Notes: a model not told the origin generated them from the sequence alone. 64,000 bases of DNA from Salvelinus alpinus (GCF_045679555.1 NC_092087.1:22158925-22222924); one strand, 5' to 3'. Shown: positions 27,101-37,707, counted from the first letter of the stretch. Program-made: numbers and translations.

Positions 27101-30100
27101 TATGCAAAGGAGGTGTCGCGCTGCATGAGGCAAATGGAAGTTACACCAGATAGTGACTGGTTTTCTGATCCACACGCCTACCATTTTTTTTAAAGGTATC
27201 TGTGACCAACAGATGCATATCTGTATTTTTAGTCATGTGAAATCCATAGAGTAGGGCCTAATTACTTTATTTCAATTGACTGATTTCCTTATATGAACTG
27301 TTACTCAGTAAAATCTTTGTAATTGTTACATGTTGAATTTATATTCTTGTTCAGTAAACATAGCTACCTACAATACCTCGTACCTCTGCACATTGATCTG
27401 GTACTGATACTCCTTGTATAATGGCTTAGTTCTTGTGCATTTTACTCCGTGTTACTATTTTTCTTATTTAAAAAAAAACTCTGCTTCGTTGGGAAAGGCT
27501 CGTAAGCAAGCATTTCAGGGTAAAGTCTACACCGGTTGTTTTCGGCACATGTGACAAATAAAAGACAAATGTGATCTGAGTCTGTACCTTGCGGATCGGA
27601 CATAAACATTTGCGTTTCCGACAGCTGACAGGTTTTCTGGAGTCAGGGTTCAGCGCTTTTTTGCAGTTAGCACAGCTCCCACAATCCTCTGTGGTAAGGC
27701 AAGCCTTACAGTTAGCACAAGGAATCCACTATAAAAGATAAGGAAATTTAGAGTATTCCCCTCCATTCAGACCCATGTTGATTAATCATTGTTTAACTAT
27801 GTTAAACTGAATTAAGTAAAGGGAAAAAGTCCAAAACACAAACTATAAGGAGCATGAAAGTGTGTTAAAAACAGAAATGATGGGAGTAGTTAGTTGAGGA
27901 ACACTTGTTTACCTTCCTGAATCTTTGATAAACTGGATTCTTGCCTAAAGAAATGAGAGATACTGTTAACACAATCTCAAATGGAACCTTCATAAACAGT
28001 AAGGCATTTGTGTAATGGCTTTCCTTTCATTAGATTGACATTAAATAAGATGACATACCCCTGCATTTGGGGCAACAGGGATTCTTCATCTGTCTTTCAT
28101 ACTCAAAGCCTGTGTATGAATTATCACAAATGGTACAGACGCTGAAATAAAGAGTATTGAAGCAAGTTACCTAAGGTTCAAAGGGCGTAACATCACAATC
28201 ACTCCCATGTATTCTTTGCTTATTTAACGTACAAAAGCTGTATATATATATATATATATATTTTTTTTTTTTTACACTCAAGCTGACATATAGCCTAAAC
28301 CATGATTACGTATTAAAATGTGTTAAACTTAAAAAACCTCTTAGATGTAAAGTCCCCTGTTTGGTTCTGGTACCAGTTCCAACCGACATACATTTGTAAT
28401 AAATCTGTGGACAGCGTAGATCGAAATGGCTTGCATTGGGCGATAGCCCTGTTTCCCACAGACACAATTGTATATTGTTTTAGCCTGTGTGAAGTAGGAT
28501 GTGAAATCTGAAACCACTTGCAGCTGGGATGTCCCTCCTACCATTTCATTCGCTCTTCCGACCGTCCATCAGCTCCGGGCTGAACCCTACATCACAGCCA
28601 TTGACAACGCACATGCCTGCAAGCCTTACATCATAACGCAGCAGGAGAGTGGTTCATCGCTATAGAACATTCATAGATCAATTTATAGCCATTAATCTAA
28701 AATAATTCATCGATTTTAAACAGAAAACTTTGTCACTGGTTGATCTTCAAGGCATGAAGATCACCAAACATCTCTGTAGAAAAGTCAACGACAAAAGCTT
28801 GCGCACTTATTATTTCTTTATCGTGTTGCGCTGTTGGCAGAAGGTGCACTTGAGTCAGAAGCCCTGTGCACCGGGTAAGCAAAGTCTTCCTATTTTGAAC
28901 CATTAAAATTTGGCTGAAAAGACTAACTCTGCCTAATCGGTGGACCGGGAGATCTCTGGCTAAATTGAGTGTGCCTACTGCACTGGCCAATCGGATAGCT
29001 CAAATCACCATGCCTACAGAGCTTCCACAACCCTGGCACCAAGTTTTATACTAGCCTACGTAAGATTTAATAACTTTTAAAACCATGACCACTGAGAGAC
29101 TGTAAAAGAATACAGCAAAGAGTGAATTCATGTTTAAGTTTTTATCCGCAATGTCACTGTTTTTATAAAAATCTATTACAAAACAAAATGTGCATCTCCC
29201 TACTTCCACTGTAATGTATAGTAGCCAAGTGTATTGATAGCCTTGTGTTTTAATTATTAATATCATTGTGTCTATTTAAATATTGAGGAATATAACAACA
29301 TTGGTAGGCCTGGAATATAGCCAATATGCTGTGATAATGTATTAGGTCTATTGCACAAACCTCATTCCTACACAACTGTTTTTATTAAGGTATATATATA
29401 TATATATATTATTTTTTTTAAACATTATTTAAATTATCTGAGTGGTAGATCTCGGCTTGCTTTTCTATTGCGAAAGTGATCTTGACTAAGGATAGGTTTG
29501 TGACCACTGTCATAGATGGACATAATTAATATGAAGTGAAAGGTGAGTTCCTAACGAGTTCGGGAAGCCAGGCTAGAGCTCTTTGTGACTTTCACAGCGG
29601 TGGGGGCTGAAGTTTTGATCAAGAGAGCCCTTCAGAAAATATGGACATTTTCTCTAACACTAAACATACAAATATATATTTACAGTTATAAGGAAGGTGA
29701 AATATTATAGTTAGTGGTTTTATAATTTGATTATACCATATTTAGAAAGCATACAAGTCATTTCAAGCCTTATTCATAGTTTTGTTGAATAGGAAATAAG
29801 TCATACAATATTTCATATTTTAATCTTATTTGTACTTCAACCCTTAAAAGTGATTACACCTCAGCAAAAAAATTTTTTTTTTAAATGACCAGAAAGGTGA
29901 GTATGCAGAATAACTAGTTACTCTTTATCGTCCTCTCATGATAAATAATTACTTTCAGGGATTATGTACATTACATTTTAGATCACATGTAGTTAGATTG
30001 AAGATGTTCAATTCTCAGTGATAAAATTACGAGATAATATAGGAGCATTTGACTCACCAAAAGGAGGGCTCTGAACCAGCCTTCCCATTGATGGAGACTG

Positions 30101-33100
30101 AAAGCGCTGACACAGGGCTCCAGGGCAGTTTAGTTGCACCGTGCTTCATACCTTCCACATCATGAGCGACAGAGGCTGAGCTTATCTGTGTGAGAGAGGT
30201 GTTTGGTCTTGGGGGAGTGATATGTTGGAGTTGGGGGTCTCTGCTTGGTGTGCCCATGGAGCTGGACTCTGAGGAAAAGCCACAGTCCACTGAGGTAGAA
30301 TGATCCTTCCGTATCTTCTAACAGACCATGGGTTGGAAGAGACGAGATGGAAGTTGTTAGAAAACACATTGAAATTAGTGAAGGTAAAGAAAAGTTATCA
30401 TTTCAAGTGTAAATGCAGGGAGCTTTTTTCTTTTATAACCTTTCTCAGGCGCAGTGTCTTGGGTTGTCCAGCACCCCTGAACACCCCTGCTTTGTAATCA
30501 AACATTGTCATGTCCAGAGTATCTGCCAGGACTTTGGAAAGCTCAACCCTACTTCTCACACGCTCATTACTCGGACTTCGGGGAACAGAGAAGGGAAGAA
30601 AGATAGTGTGACCCATTAGTGGAATCAATGGTTTAAAGTCACCTAAAAGCATATAATACTGAAATAAAATGCATGTGCAGTGAGCCTGTATTATTAGGTT
30701 AATTGTTTCTACCACATTGTGTGGTATATTCACACAATAGGTACAGCAAGTGACCCTTAATAAATAACAATGAACCTTACGTCATAAGACAATATTAGTT
30801 GTTAAAAATATAAACTGGCCATTGGTCTAAAAATGTATAGAGTTTTGCCAGAATGTTTTTACCTCATGTAATAAACGTCACTCTGGCCAACACTAGAACC
30901 CGAGCGACGAACAACCGCCTTGCGCTTCCACCCCTCTCCAAGTGCCGGGCAGTCCTCCCAGCCCTCTTCAGTTTTCACTCTTTTCTTCCGCCTATAAACA
31001 GAAAACCTGGCATAAAATAAAAACTAAATGTCAAAGTATTGTCATCATAAGAGCATAAAATATAACTGGAAAGCACAATAACTGGCTACTTTTTGTATAG
31101 TTTGACTGGCTACATATTTGCTACAAGAAAGAACATTTGGGGCCTATTTCACACACACAGAAAAATTATTCTTTAAAATGTAGGCTACTTCTATGTTGGA
31201 GAGTAAATTATCCAACTTCTGTATTGATTTAGTCTGGGCCTGTGAAATCCTGACATGTTGTTATAGGGCAACGGTAACAGAGATTCAGATTTTTCCATTT
31301 AAATGTACACCACTTTCAAAAGTTTGGGGTCACTTAGAAATATCCTTGTTTTTTAAATTAAAGCAAATTTTTGGTCCATGAAAATAACATCATATTGATC
31401 AGAAATACAGTGTAGCCATTGTTAATGTTGTAAATTACTATTGTAGCTGGAAACGGCAGATTTTTATATAGAATATCTACATAGGTGTACAGAGGCCCAT
31501 TATCTGCAACCATCACTCCTGTGTTCCAATGGCATGCTGTGTTAGCTAATCCAAGTTGATCATTTTAAAAAGGCTAACATAACTGTGGATGTTGAGACTG
31601 ATGTTTTGCGGGTACTGTTTAATGAAGCTGCCAGTTGAGGACTTGTGAAGCATCTGTTTCTCAAACTATACAATCGAATGTACTTGTTCTCTTGCTCAGT
31701 TGTGCACCGGGGGCTCCCACTCCTCTTTCTATTCTGGTTAGAGCCAGTTTGCGTTGTTCTGTGAAGGAAGTAGTACACAGCGTAGTACGAGATCTTCAGT
31801 TTCTTGGAAATTTCTCGCAAGGAATAGCCTTCATTTCTCAGAACAAGAATAGACTGACGAGTTTCAGAAGAAAGTTCTTTGTTTCTGGCCATTTTGAGCC
31901 TGTAATCGAACCCACAAATGCTGATGCTCCAGATTCTCAACTAGTCTAAAGATGGACAGTTTTATTGCTTCTTTAAATCAGAACAGTTTTCAGCTGTGCT
32001 AACATAATTGCAAAATGGTTTTCTAATGATCAATTAGCCTTTTTAAAATGATCAACTTGGATTAGCTAACACAGCATACCATTGGAACACAGGAGTGATG
32101 GTTGCAGATAATGGGCCTCTGTACACCTATGTAGATATTCTATATAAAAATCTGCCGTTTCCAGCTACAAGTCATTTACAACATTAACAATGTCTCCACT
32201 GTATTTCTGATCAATTTGATGTTATTTTAATGGACAAAATTTGTACTTTTCTTTCAAAAACAAGGGCATTTCTAAGTGACCAAACTTTTGAACGATAGTA
32301 TATGTGAAACAAAACCCAATGATTGCAAAGCTAAACAAACCCTACAACTATAAAAAACACAAGGACAACTTTTAACAATTTCCACTGAACATTTTAACAT
32401 TTACTTGAAGAACAGTACAGATTAAGTTTGGTAACAGAATGACAGTTTGTGCTGTTTGTGCCTTCATTCTGTTACCAAACTTGGCATCTGCACTGTTCTT
32501 CAAGTAAATGTGTTTTGTAAAATGTTCTGAGTCTGTGTCACTATTACCCTATAATAAACATTACTAGAACAGCAGTCAATGCTAGTCAAATCAAGTGTCA
32601 CATATCACTCAACATACAGGTTGTTGTTGTTCTTGATGTTCCTCTCACTGCCTGCCACGCTTCCGCTCCTTTCGCTCCCTGCAACACTCTCCTCTTCAGC
32701 ATCCCCTCTGCTATTTATGTGTCGCTCCCCCATAGCAAGGCCCATGTCCAAGCCCTGTGTGTCATCTTCATAATTGTCATCCTCCAGGGGTTCAAACCAG
32801 TCTATAGGGGGCTCTAAATCAACTCCCCCTGGGATCTTCTCTGTATGGCCATGGTCTGTCATCACAGGACCTGATGTGGCATGATCCTGAATGTCAAGAC
32901 TGTCCGAGGGAGCCAGGGCCTCCAGTGGCGATAGGACCTCAGAGGTCCTCTCCATCCCATTGTCCCCAACCTCAATCCTCTCCTCCCTTTCTAGAAGTGC
33001 ATCATTTGTAGGTTTGAGTACCTCTCCGTCGACCTCCATGTCTTGAGTCCCTGGCCCTCTCCCTGAAATTCGGTTATCCAGCAGTACTTCACTAATTTCT

Positions 33101-33114
33101 GGGGCTCTATGCAT
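21157..33114 (-). CDS. mbd1: Methyl-CpG-binding domain protein 1, complete coding sequence
   Basis: Sixteen coding exons with consistent phases give 864 aa: 32618-33114, 30863-30991, 30440-30575, 30058-30317, 28059-28141, 27913-27944, 27588-27728, 25173-25226, 24693-24713, 24454-24552, 24037-24201, 23663-23821, 22461-22538, 22245-22331, 21875-22051, 21157-21633. An in-frame TGA directly precedes the ATG. Residues about 1-165 are acidic and low-complexity; the MBD is at about 175-254 ([20 protein letters not shown], then [13 protein letters not shown]); a degenerate CXXC at 380-426; a full CXXC3 at about 491-535 with [20 protein letters not shown]; acidic [15 protein letters not shown] at about 470-484; ITQIFSL at 707, which matches the ITEIFSL near the mammalian C-terminus. 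MBD1 is a nuclear repressor binding methylated CpG, with CXXC3 binding unmethylated CpG. The two smallest exons (32 and 21 nt) are the least certain. Confidence 0.92.
22623..23523 (+). mobile_element. Tc1-like transposon in mbd1 intron (family 2)
   Basis: TA-flanked ends (CACTATATAAATATATAC and its inverse) bound 901 bp. A 166-codon frame at 22979-23479 keeps [25 protein letters not shown] and [10 protein letters not shown], the second Asp and the Glu. The first third of the transposase is deleted. It lies antisense to mbd1 in the intron between exons 23663-23821 and 22461-22538. Confidence 0.9.
24037..24201 (-). other. mbd1: mbd1 CXXC3 zinc-finger exon
   Basis: A single 55-codon exon holds the whole domain: [42 protein letters not shown]. 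All eight cysteines and the KFGG DNA-contact motif are present, so CpG binding should be intact. Flanking acceptor TTTCAG and donor GTAAGG are good. Confidence 0.93.
24893..25140 (+). repeat. dispersed teleost repeat with G23 tract
   Basis: Starts with a string (catttagcagacgctcttat) that I recognise as widely dispersed in teleost genomes, and ends about 30 bp short of the mbd1 exon at 25173. The 23-base G run at 25019-25041 interrupts it. Class of the element is unknown to me. Confidence 0.65.
25395..25740 (+). mobile_element. L2-like LINE fragments in mbd1 intron
   Basis: Two collapsed pieces of the same LINE seen at 8490-14997: an endonuclease-proximal part (25395-25530) joined to a reverse-transcriptase part ([15 protein letters not shown] region, then TKFADDTT-like motif at about 25715). 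Internal deletion and frameshifts; no coding potential. Confidence 0.75.
25745..26132 (+). mobile_element. Tc1-like 3' fragment (family 4)
   Basis: Keeps the last part of the transposase (acceptable match to [14 protein letters not shown], then [10 protein letters not shown]) and the right terminal repeat ending near TTTTGACTGGTACTG. The left part is missing. A second relic of this family lies at 36251-36475. Confidence 0.8.
26236..27356 (+). mobile_element. Tc1-like transposon, internally deleted (family 1)
   Basis: Forward copy of the family at 3347-4820. HTH part [20 protein letters not shown] (26447 onward) is joined by a deletion near 26636 to the catalytic part, where [19 protein letters not shown] and [18 protein letters not shown] remain. 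The right end is ATTCTTGTTCAGTA. It lies in the mbd1 intron between exons 27588-27728 and 25173-25226. Confidence 0.85.
27366..27577 (+). repeat. L2-like LINE 3' tail next to an mbd1 splice donor
   Basis: A 3' end like that at 14760-14997, running through GCACATGTGACAAATAAA to about 27577. It stops roughly ten bases from the donor of the mbd1 exon at 27588-27728 and abuts the Tc1 at 26236-27356. Confidence 0.75.
27588..28141 (-). other. mbd1: mbd1 Cys-rich exons and degenerate CXXC
   Basis: Exons 28059-28141, 27913-27944 and 27588-27728 encode [35 protein letters not shown] and [20 protein letters not shown], ending [12 protein letters not shown]. The order corresponds to the Cys-pair segment plus first CXXC of mammalian MBD1. 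KFGG is replaced by ALNPDSRKP, as in the non-DNA-binding CXXC copies of MBD1. No separate second CXXC was found before CXXC3. Confidence 0.82.
28142..30057. other. mbd1 intron 4, no other gene seen
   Basis: A 1.9-kb AT-rich intron with TA microsatellites at about 28242-28262 and 29391-29410. No transposase or exon-like segment was recognised. Confidence 0.6.
30440..30991 (-). other. mbd1: mbd1 MBD domain exons
   Basis: Two exons (30863-30991 and 30440-30575) split the MBD fold. The first gives the strand-rich half, ending SDVYYMR; the second gives the SPSNERVRS loop and [10 protein letters not shown]. The intron position between YYMR and SPSN falls at the usual MBD-family break. Confidence 0.9.
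31308..32298 (-). mobile_element. Tc1-like element with long inverted repeats, catalytic core lost (family 5)
   Basis: Long terminal inverted repeats of roughly 250 bp (31308-31573 against 32037-32298) enclose an open frame at 31560-31940. It begins at [20 protein letters not shown] and continues [20 protein letters not shown], a clear bipartite HTH DNA-binding domain. The DDE catalytic half has been deleted. It sits in the first coding intron of mbd1, same strand. Confidence 0.85.
32397..32511. repeat. imperfect palindrome in mbd1 intron
   Basis: The arm at 32397-32447 (CATTTACTTGAAGAACAGTA at its start) is repeated inverted at 32465-32511 with a roughly 17-base loop. It lies about 110 bp downstream, in transcript order, of the donor at 32618. 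Confidence 0.8.
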
Positions 33115-33896
33115 TCATGAAGCCATAGGGACTTAAGGTTCTCCAAAATGTTTTCTTGAACAATGACTTCTAAAGTACACTCTTAGGTTCACACTTCCAA
33201 TACTTTGCATAACAATACAGATGAGTGCTCACATCCAGTGGGGTTCGAGAGTAATTCAAGCAAAAAACTTCACTTCAGCAGGGCTTTCCAAAACCGTTAT
33301 GTCTTCCCATTTATAGGACCTGGTAATGAGATTATGTTTAAATAGATTACATCATCATCATTAGCTTTACACAGACTTTTAACAGTGTTTCACATGGGTA
33401 TATCCTGAATCAATGCACCCAGATAGTAATGCAATCACCAATACACCATGCTGAGCTGGACAAGACGTTTCAACCGAGTCGAGCCACTGACATGAACGAT
33501 GACGATGCTTGACTGACAGTCTGCTATTGTCAGAGACGGTGAGTTAATCATATTATAGCTAACGTTATATTTTGTCAAGTTAAATCATCTAGGTAGCTAG
33601 CTGGCTTGACAGTCTGCTGGCTGGCTATAATATGGTAATTCACACATGTGGTAACTTACTGGCTAACGTTAGCTACAATCAACCAACGTCAATCAATTAA
33701 CTTCTATAGTAGTTAGGTAACGTTAATGCTCCTCTGTCTGTTGGGATTATTTTAAGTGACGGCGTTCAGATATTATTTGGTAGGGGACGATATAATAAGT
33801 GATAGTAGCATTATTATACAGCCTAGTTAGTTATGCTACCGTAGTTAAATAAAGGTTCAATAAAAAAATACTTCACTCATTTTGGTTGCTAGCTAG

Positions 33897-34030
33897 GTTG
33901 CTAACATAGTAGTTAGTTAGTTATTTTCGATGCAACCAAGAGCGCTTTGACATTGAGCTGCACAATGAAGTGTCAAAAGTCTTGGTTGCATCGCAGTTAC
34001 TAACGTAGTTAGTTAACGTTAGCAAACAAG
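33897..34030. repeat. inverted repeat in mbd1 5' intron
   Basis: Arms of about 55 bp centred near 33963; both contain CGATGCAACCAAGA on opposite strands and GCTAAC/AGTTAGTTA strings. It lies between the probable non-coding first exon (about 34403) and the start-codon exon. Confidence 0.7.
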
Positions 34031-34402
34031 CTAACAACCCTTCACGACCACCATAACGGTATGCAAAGCCAGAGAAGACAAAACTAATTCAAATAAAGGT
34101 CACATATAAAATCCAAAACAACTACCAAGATACCGCAGACAAATAGAGCAAAAATAGCTATTTGGGTTAGCTAGCTATTAGAATCAATGCTAGCGGAAGA
34201 ATAGATAGCCATTAGCAGTTGTCACGTTAGCTAGCTATTTGGTTATGGTGACGTTGGTTACGAGACTACAATGAACAGAACTAACATCCTCCCACCATTT
34301 GCACCGCTTGGTATGAAAGACATCATTGTGATGAAAAGACACAGTTCCAAAACAAAACGGCAGAAAATATGTTCAAAACAGTATAAAATATCGAAAACTT
34401 AC

Positions 34403-34520
34403 CATCGACGTTTCAAAAACCGGTAATCACCTGCAACATACCCGGAAACACATTATGCACGCATGACGGTCTGTGCTATTCGGTATCCTTGGGACGTAGT
34501 TGACGTTTAAAATGGTTAGG
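34403..34520 (-). promoter_or_regulatory. mbd1: probable mbd1 first (non-coding) exon and promoter
   Basis: On the minus strand a segment ends CGTCGATG|GTAAGT at 34403, a strong donor, upstream of the start-codon exon. The surrounding 34.4-34.6 kb is richer in CpG than nearby sequence. The transcription start and the matching acceptor near 33160-33115 are not determined. Confidence 0.4.
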
Positions 34521-35685
34521 GTATGGACGTCGGAATTGTGGATACGTCCCAAGGGTTGACTGCTTTCAGTCGCTAGCTAGCTACTAAACTAACTTGTCGT
34601 AACTACGCCTGAATTTGTCTGGCATTGCCAAGCCAAGGCTGAACTGAAATACCAGACTTGCTACATAACGTTCTTTTTTTTTTTATAACGTTGTCCTGTC
34701 CACAATATGTCATTAATGAACAGATAATGTGGACGTAGAGACGAGGGGCTACAACATGATACCATAGATAGAACAATTATGTTTTAGTTATAAAAATATT
34801 TGATGATACGTATTCTGCTACTAGCAGTGCTAGCTGTTTTCTAAGTAAAATATGTGTGACTATCTGAAGTTATCTGATCATCGCTTCAGCTAGCTAGCTT
34901 TCTCCAGGTTAGTTCTAAATAGGACCACCAACAAGTAAGGGTAGTTAGTTAGCTAACTAGCTAGCTGCCTTCAATACTTGGTGGCTTTACTGATAGTGAC
35001 AGACAAAATCGAGAGCTGATATTAAAAGCCACCAAGCATCGAGCTAACGTTAAATGCTAACGCTACCTACTGTGTGTGTGTGTGTCTGTGTCAAGTTATA
35101 CTGTACAAGGAAAACGGCTTGACATGCCAAGTTTTGACCATCACCCTCTCTCTGCCATCAGGTGAGTATAAATTAATGATCAACCATTGTCTATATGGTG
35201 TAGTTTTTTTAATGTATTTTTTTGTCTATATGGTGTAGGTAGCTGGCTATAGGTGGTCATTCCCTCCACCCAATAAAGCCAGAGATGAAAGGAATTAAGG
35301 TTGATCGTTCATTTGTTCAGTCATTCAATTATTCTCAATGGTAATTAGTGAGTATATCTGTAGAGAAATAGGTGGGCATGCTGAGCATGCCTGCTTATGG
35401 CCACCACTACACCTGCACAACTGGGTGAGATTGAAGCTGGCAGTGTTGGCAGTGACACTACACATATAGGCAGGCAGGCACAACACTTCTGCCATTCCCT
35501 GCCTAGCATGGTATGGATTTGTATATACTAGAGCCCTCAAACTACACTTTGGACCTCCAAGCCAGTTCCACTGCCTTTTCCATTGATCCCCTCTAATCAG
35601 GGACTGATTTTAGACCTGGGACACCAGTGCAATTAATTATGAGGTAGAACAGAACCAGCAGGCTCCAGACCTCGTAGGGTAAGAG

Positions 35686-36240
35686 TTGAGTACCCCTGTA
35701 TTAGAGTATAATGACATATTTCACCTTTGTTTTTCTAGAGAGGGACAGGGGACGTGTGTAATTTGCGATGATCTAAATTTGCTTGTATTTGACTCTGTGT
35801 GTAGATTCATCATTCTCCATAGACGCTGGATGCAGAATTACAGTCCCTTACAATCCCCCACATCCTACACATGTTCAGTAGAGAAGGAAATCCATATACA
35901 TGGAGCAGCTGCAGCAGCTAGACCACTCCCAACAGGTAACACACACACACAGGAATGGATGAGCACACATGGACACACACATTGTCATAATTTCCACATA
36001 GAAAGGCTTAGTCTGCACCGAGAATCTTATGAGATTTGTGTGTGTGCATGTGTATGTGTGAGGTAAGGAGGTATATGTGTGGGGTGGGGGGAGGAGGCAG
36101 ACTGTCGTACCCTATGTCCTCTCTGAAGGGGTTACTGTGTGAGGGATTTAGCCTGCTGATTCTGATGCTGCACCCTCTGAGGAAGAACATCCCGAAAAAC
36201 ATGAACTTCCTCTCCTTTCACTAGGACACGTACATCTCAA
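35686..36240 (+). pseudogene. possible ska1-like exon remnants
   Basis: Weak. On the plus strand a segment ending CCCAACAG|GTAACA can be read, with one frame change, as VEKEIH then MEQLQQLDHSQQ. A second at 36110-36225 reads [12 protein letters not shown] then [10 protein letters not shown]. This resembles the coiled-coil SLKEL..HLKENVPSHL part of SKA1, a spindle-kinetochore protein whose human gene neighbours CXXC1. Frames are broken, the C-terminal microtubule-binding domain is not seen, and splice sites of the second segment are poor, so it may be chance. Confidence 0.25.
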
Positions 36241-36250
36241 CCTCCACCTA

Positions 36251-36475
36251 CAGTACCAGTCAACAGTTTGTACACACCTACTCATTCCAGGGTTTTTCTT
36301 TATTTTTTACTATTTTCTACATTGTAGAATTATAGTGAAGATGTCAAAACTATGAAATAACACATATGGAATCATGTAGTAACCAAAAAAGTGTTAAACA
36401 AATCAACATATATTTTTTATTTGAGATTCTTCAAAGTAGCCACCCTTTGCCTTGATGAGAGTTTTGCACACTATT
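36251..36475 (-). mobile_element. Tc1-like terminal fragment (family 4)
   Basis: Begins CAGTACCAGTCAACAGTTTG after TA and matches the right end of 25745-26132 in reverse, ending in the last transposase codons (AAGGGTGGCTACTTTGA-type, inverted). Confidence 0.8.
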
Positions 36476-36759
36476 TTAGCATGGATTTAATCTCAGATTT
36501 TGTCTCAACATGCTTCCAGTCCATAACATAGATAGATGAGTAGTTGTTCTCTATTAATCCATTGAGTTCACTGACTACATATTTTAAATGATTCTTTAAT
36601 TGAGTCTCCAACATGGGATGAATGCCATTATACACTAGGTAGTTTGGAACCTGGATGCTGATTGGCTGAAAGCTGTGGTATATCAGACAATAAACCATGG
36701 GTAGGATGCAAAAATACTTGTTTACTCTTCTATTTATGTTGGTAACCAGTTTATAATTG

Positions 36760-37540
36760 CAAAAAGGCACATGGCAGCCTGCTTGGAGTTTGCGAAAAGA
36801 CACCTAAAGGACTCTCAGACCATGAGAAACAAGATTCTCTGGTCTGAGGAAACCAAGATTCAACTCTTTGGCCTGAATGCCAAGTGTCACGCCTGAAGGA
36901 AACCTGGCACCATCCCTACGGTGAAGGATGGTGGGGGCAGCATCATGCTATGGGGATGTTTTTCAGCGGCCGGGACTTGGAGACTAGTCAGGATCGAGGC
37001 ATAGATGAACGGAGCAAAGTACAGACAGATCCTTAATGAAAACCTGCTCCAGAGCGCTCAGGACCTCAGACTGGGCCGAAGGTTCACCTTCCAACATGAC
37101 AACGACCCTAAGCACACAGCCAAGACAACGCAGGAGTGGCTTCGGGACACGTCTCTGAATGTCCTTGAGTGGTCTAGCCAGAGCCCGGACTTGAACCCGA
37201 TCTAACATCTCTGGGCAGACCTGAAAATAGCTCCCCATCTAACCTGACAGAGCTTGAGAGGATCTGCAGAGAAGAGTGGTAGAAACTCCCCAAATACCCA
37301 AGAAGACTTCAGCTTGTAATCGCTGCCAAAGGTGCTTCAACAAATTACTGAGTGAAGGGTCTGAATACTTATGTAAATGTGATATTTCAGTCTTTAAAAT
37401 CATGTTTTTCCTTTGTCATTATGGGATAATGTGTGTAGATTGATGAGGGGGAAAAACTATTTAATCAATTTTAGAATAAGGCCTTAACCTAACAAAAGGT
37501 GGAACAAGTCAAGGGGTCTGAATACTTTCCTAAGGCACTG
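36760..37540 (+). mobile_element. Tc1-like transposon, 5'-truncated (family 6)
   Basis: Keeps the DDE region in broken frames: ILWSEETKIQLFGL-like at 36835, [20 protein letters not shown] and [10 protein letters not shown] (37005-37205), followed by a stop. The right end GTCTGAATACTTTCCTAAGG is flanked by TA. The first Asp region reads SEETK. Same family as 49300-50939. Confidence 0.85.
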
Positions 37541-37707
37541 TATATATCTTATGAAATATGAGATGGAACTAACCCAGTAATTACTTGTATTGGAAATCTA
37601 TTTGAATTAGCTATTCAATTAAAATCACAACCATTCAAATCTTTTAAATTATCATAATTGACAATGGGTTATGATCATTTAAAAAAATCCAATCATGGCT
37701 TTATTTT

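Noticed and set aside
30160-30369. Minus-strand ORFs overlapping the mbd1 exon at 30058-30317
   Set aside because: Wrong frame; the frame that joins the MBD exon in phase is the one reported.
35121-35165. Plus-strand segment starting MPSFDHHPLSAI and ending AG|GTGAGT, a possible divergent first exon opposite mbd1
   Set aside because: Donor is good, but no downstream exon continues it into a recognisable protein; could be a non-coding divergent transcript.
36471-36803. 110-codon minus-strand ORF
   Set aside because: Runs across the edge of a Tc1 fragment and a dispersed repeat; no conserved motif.
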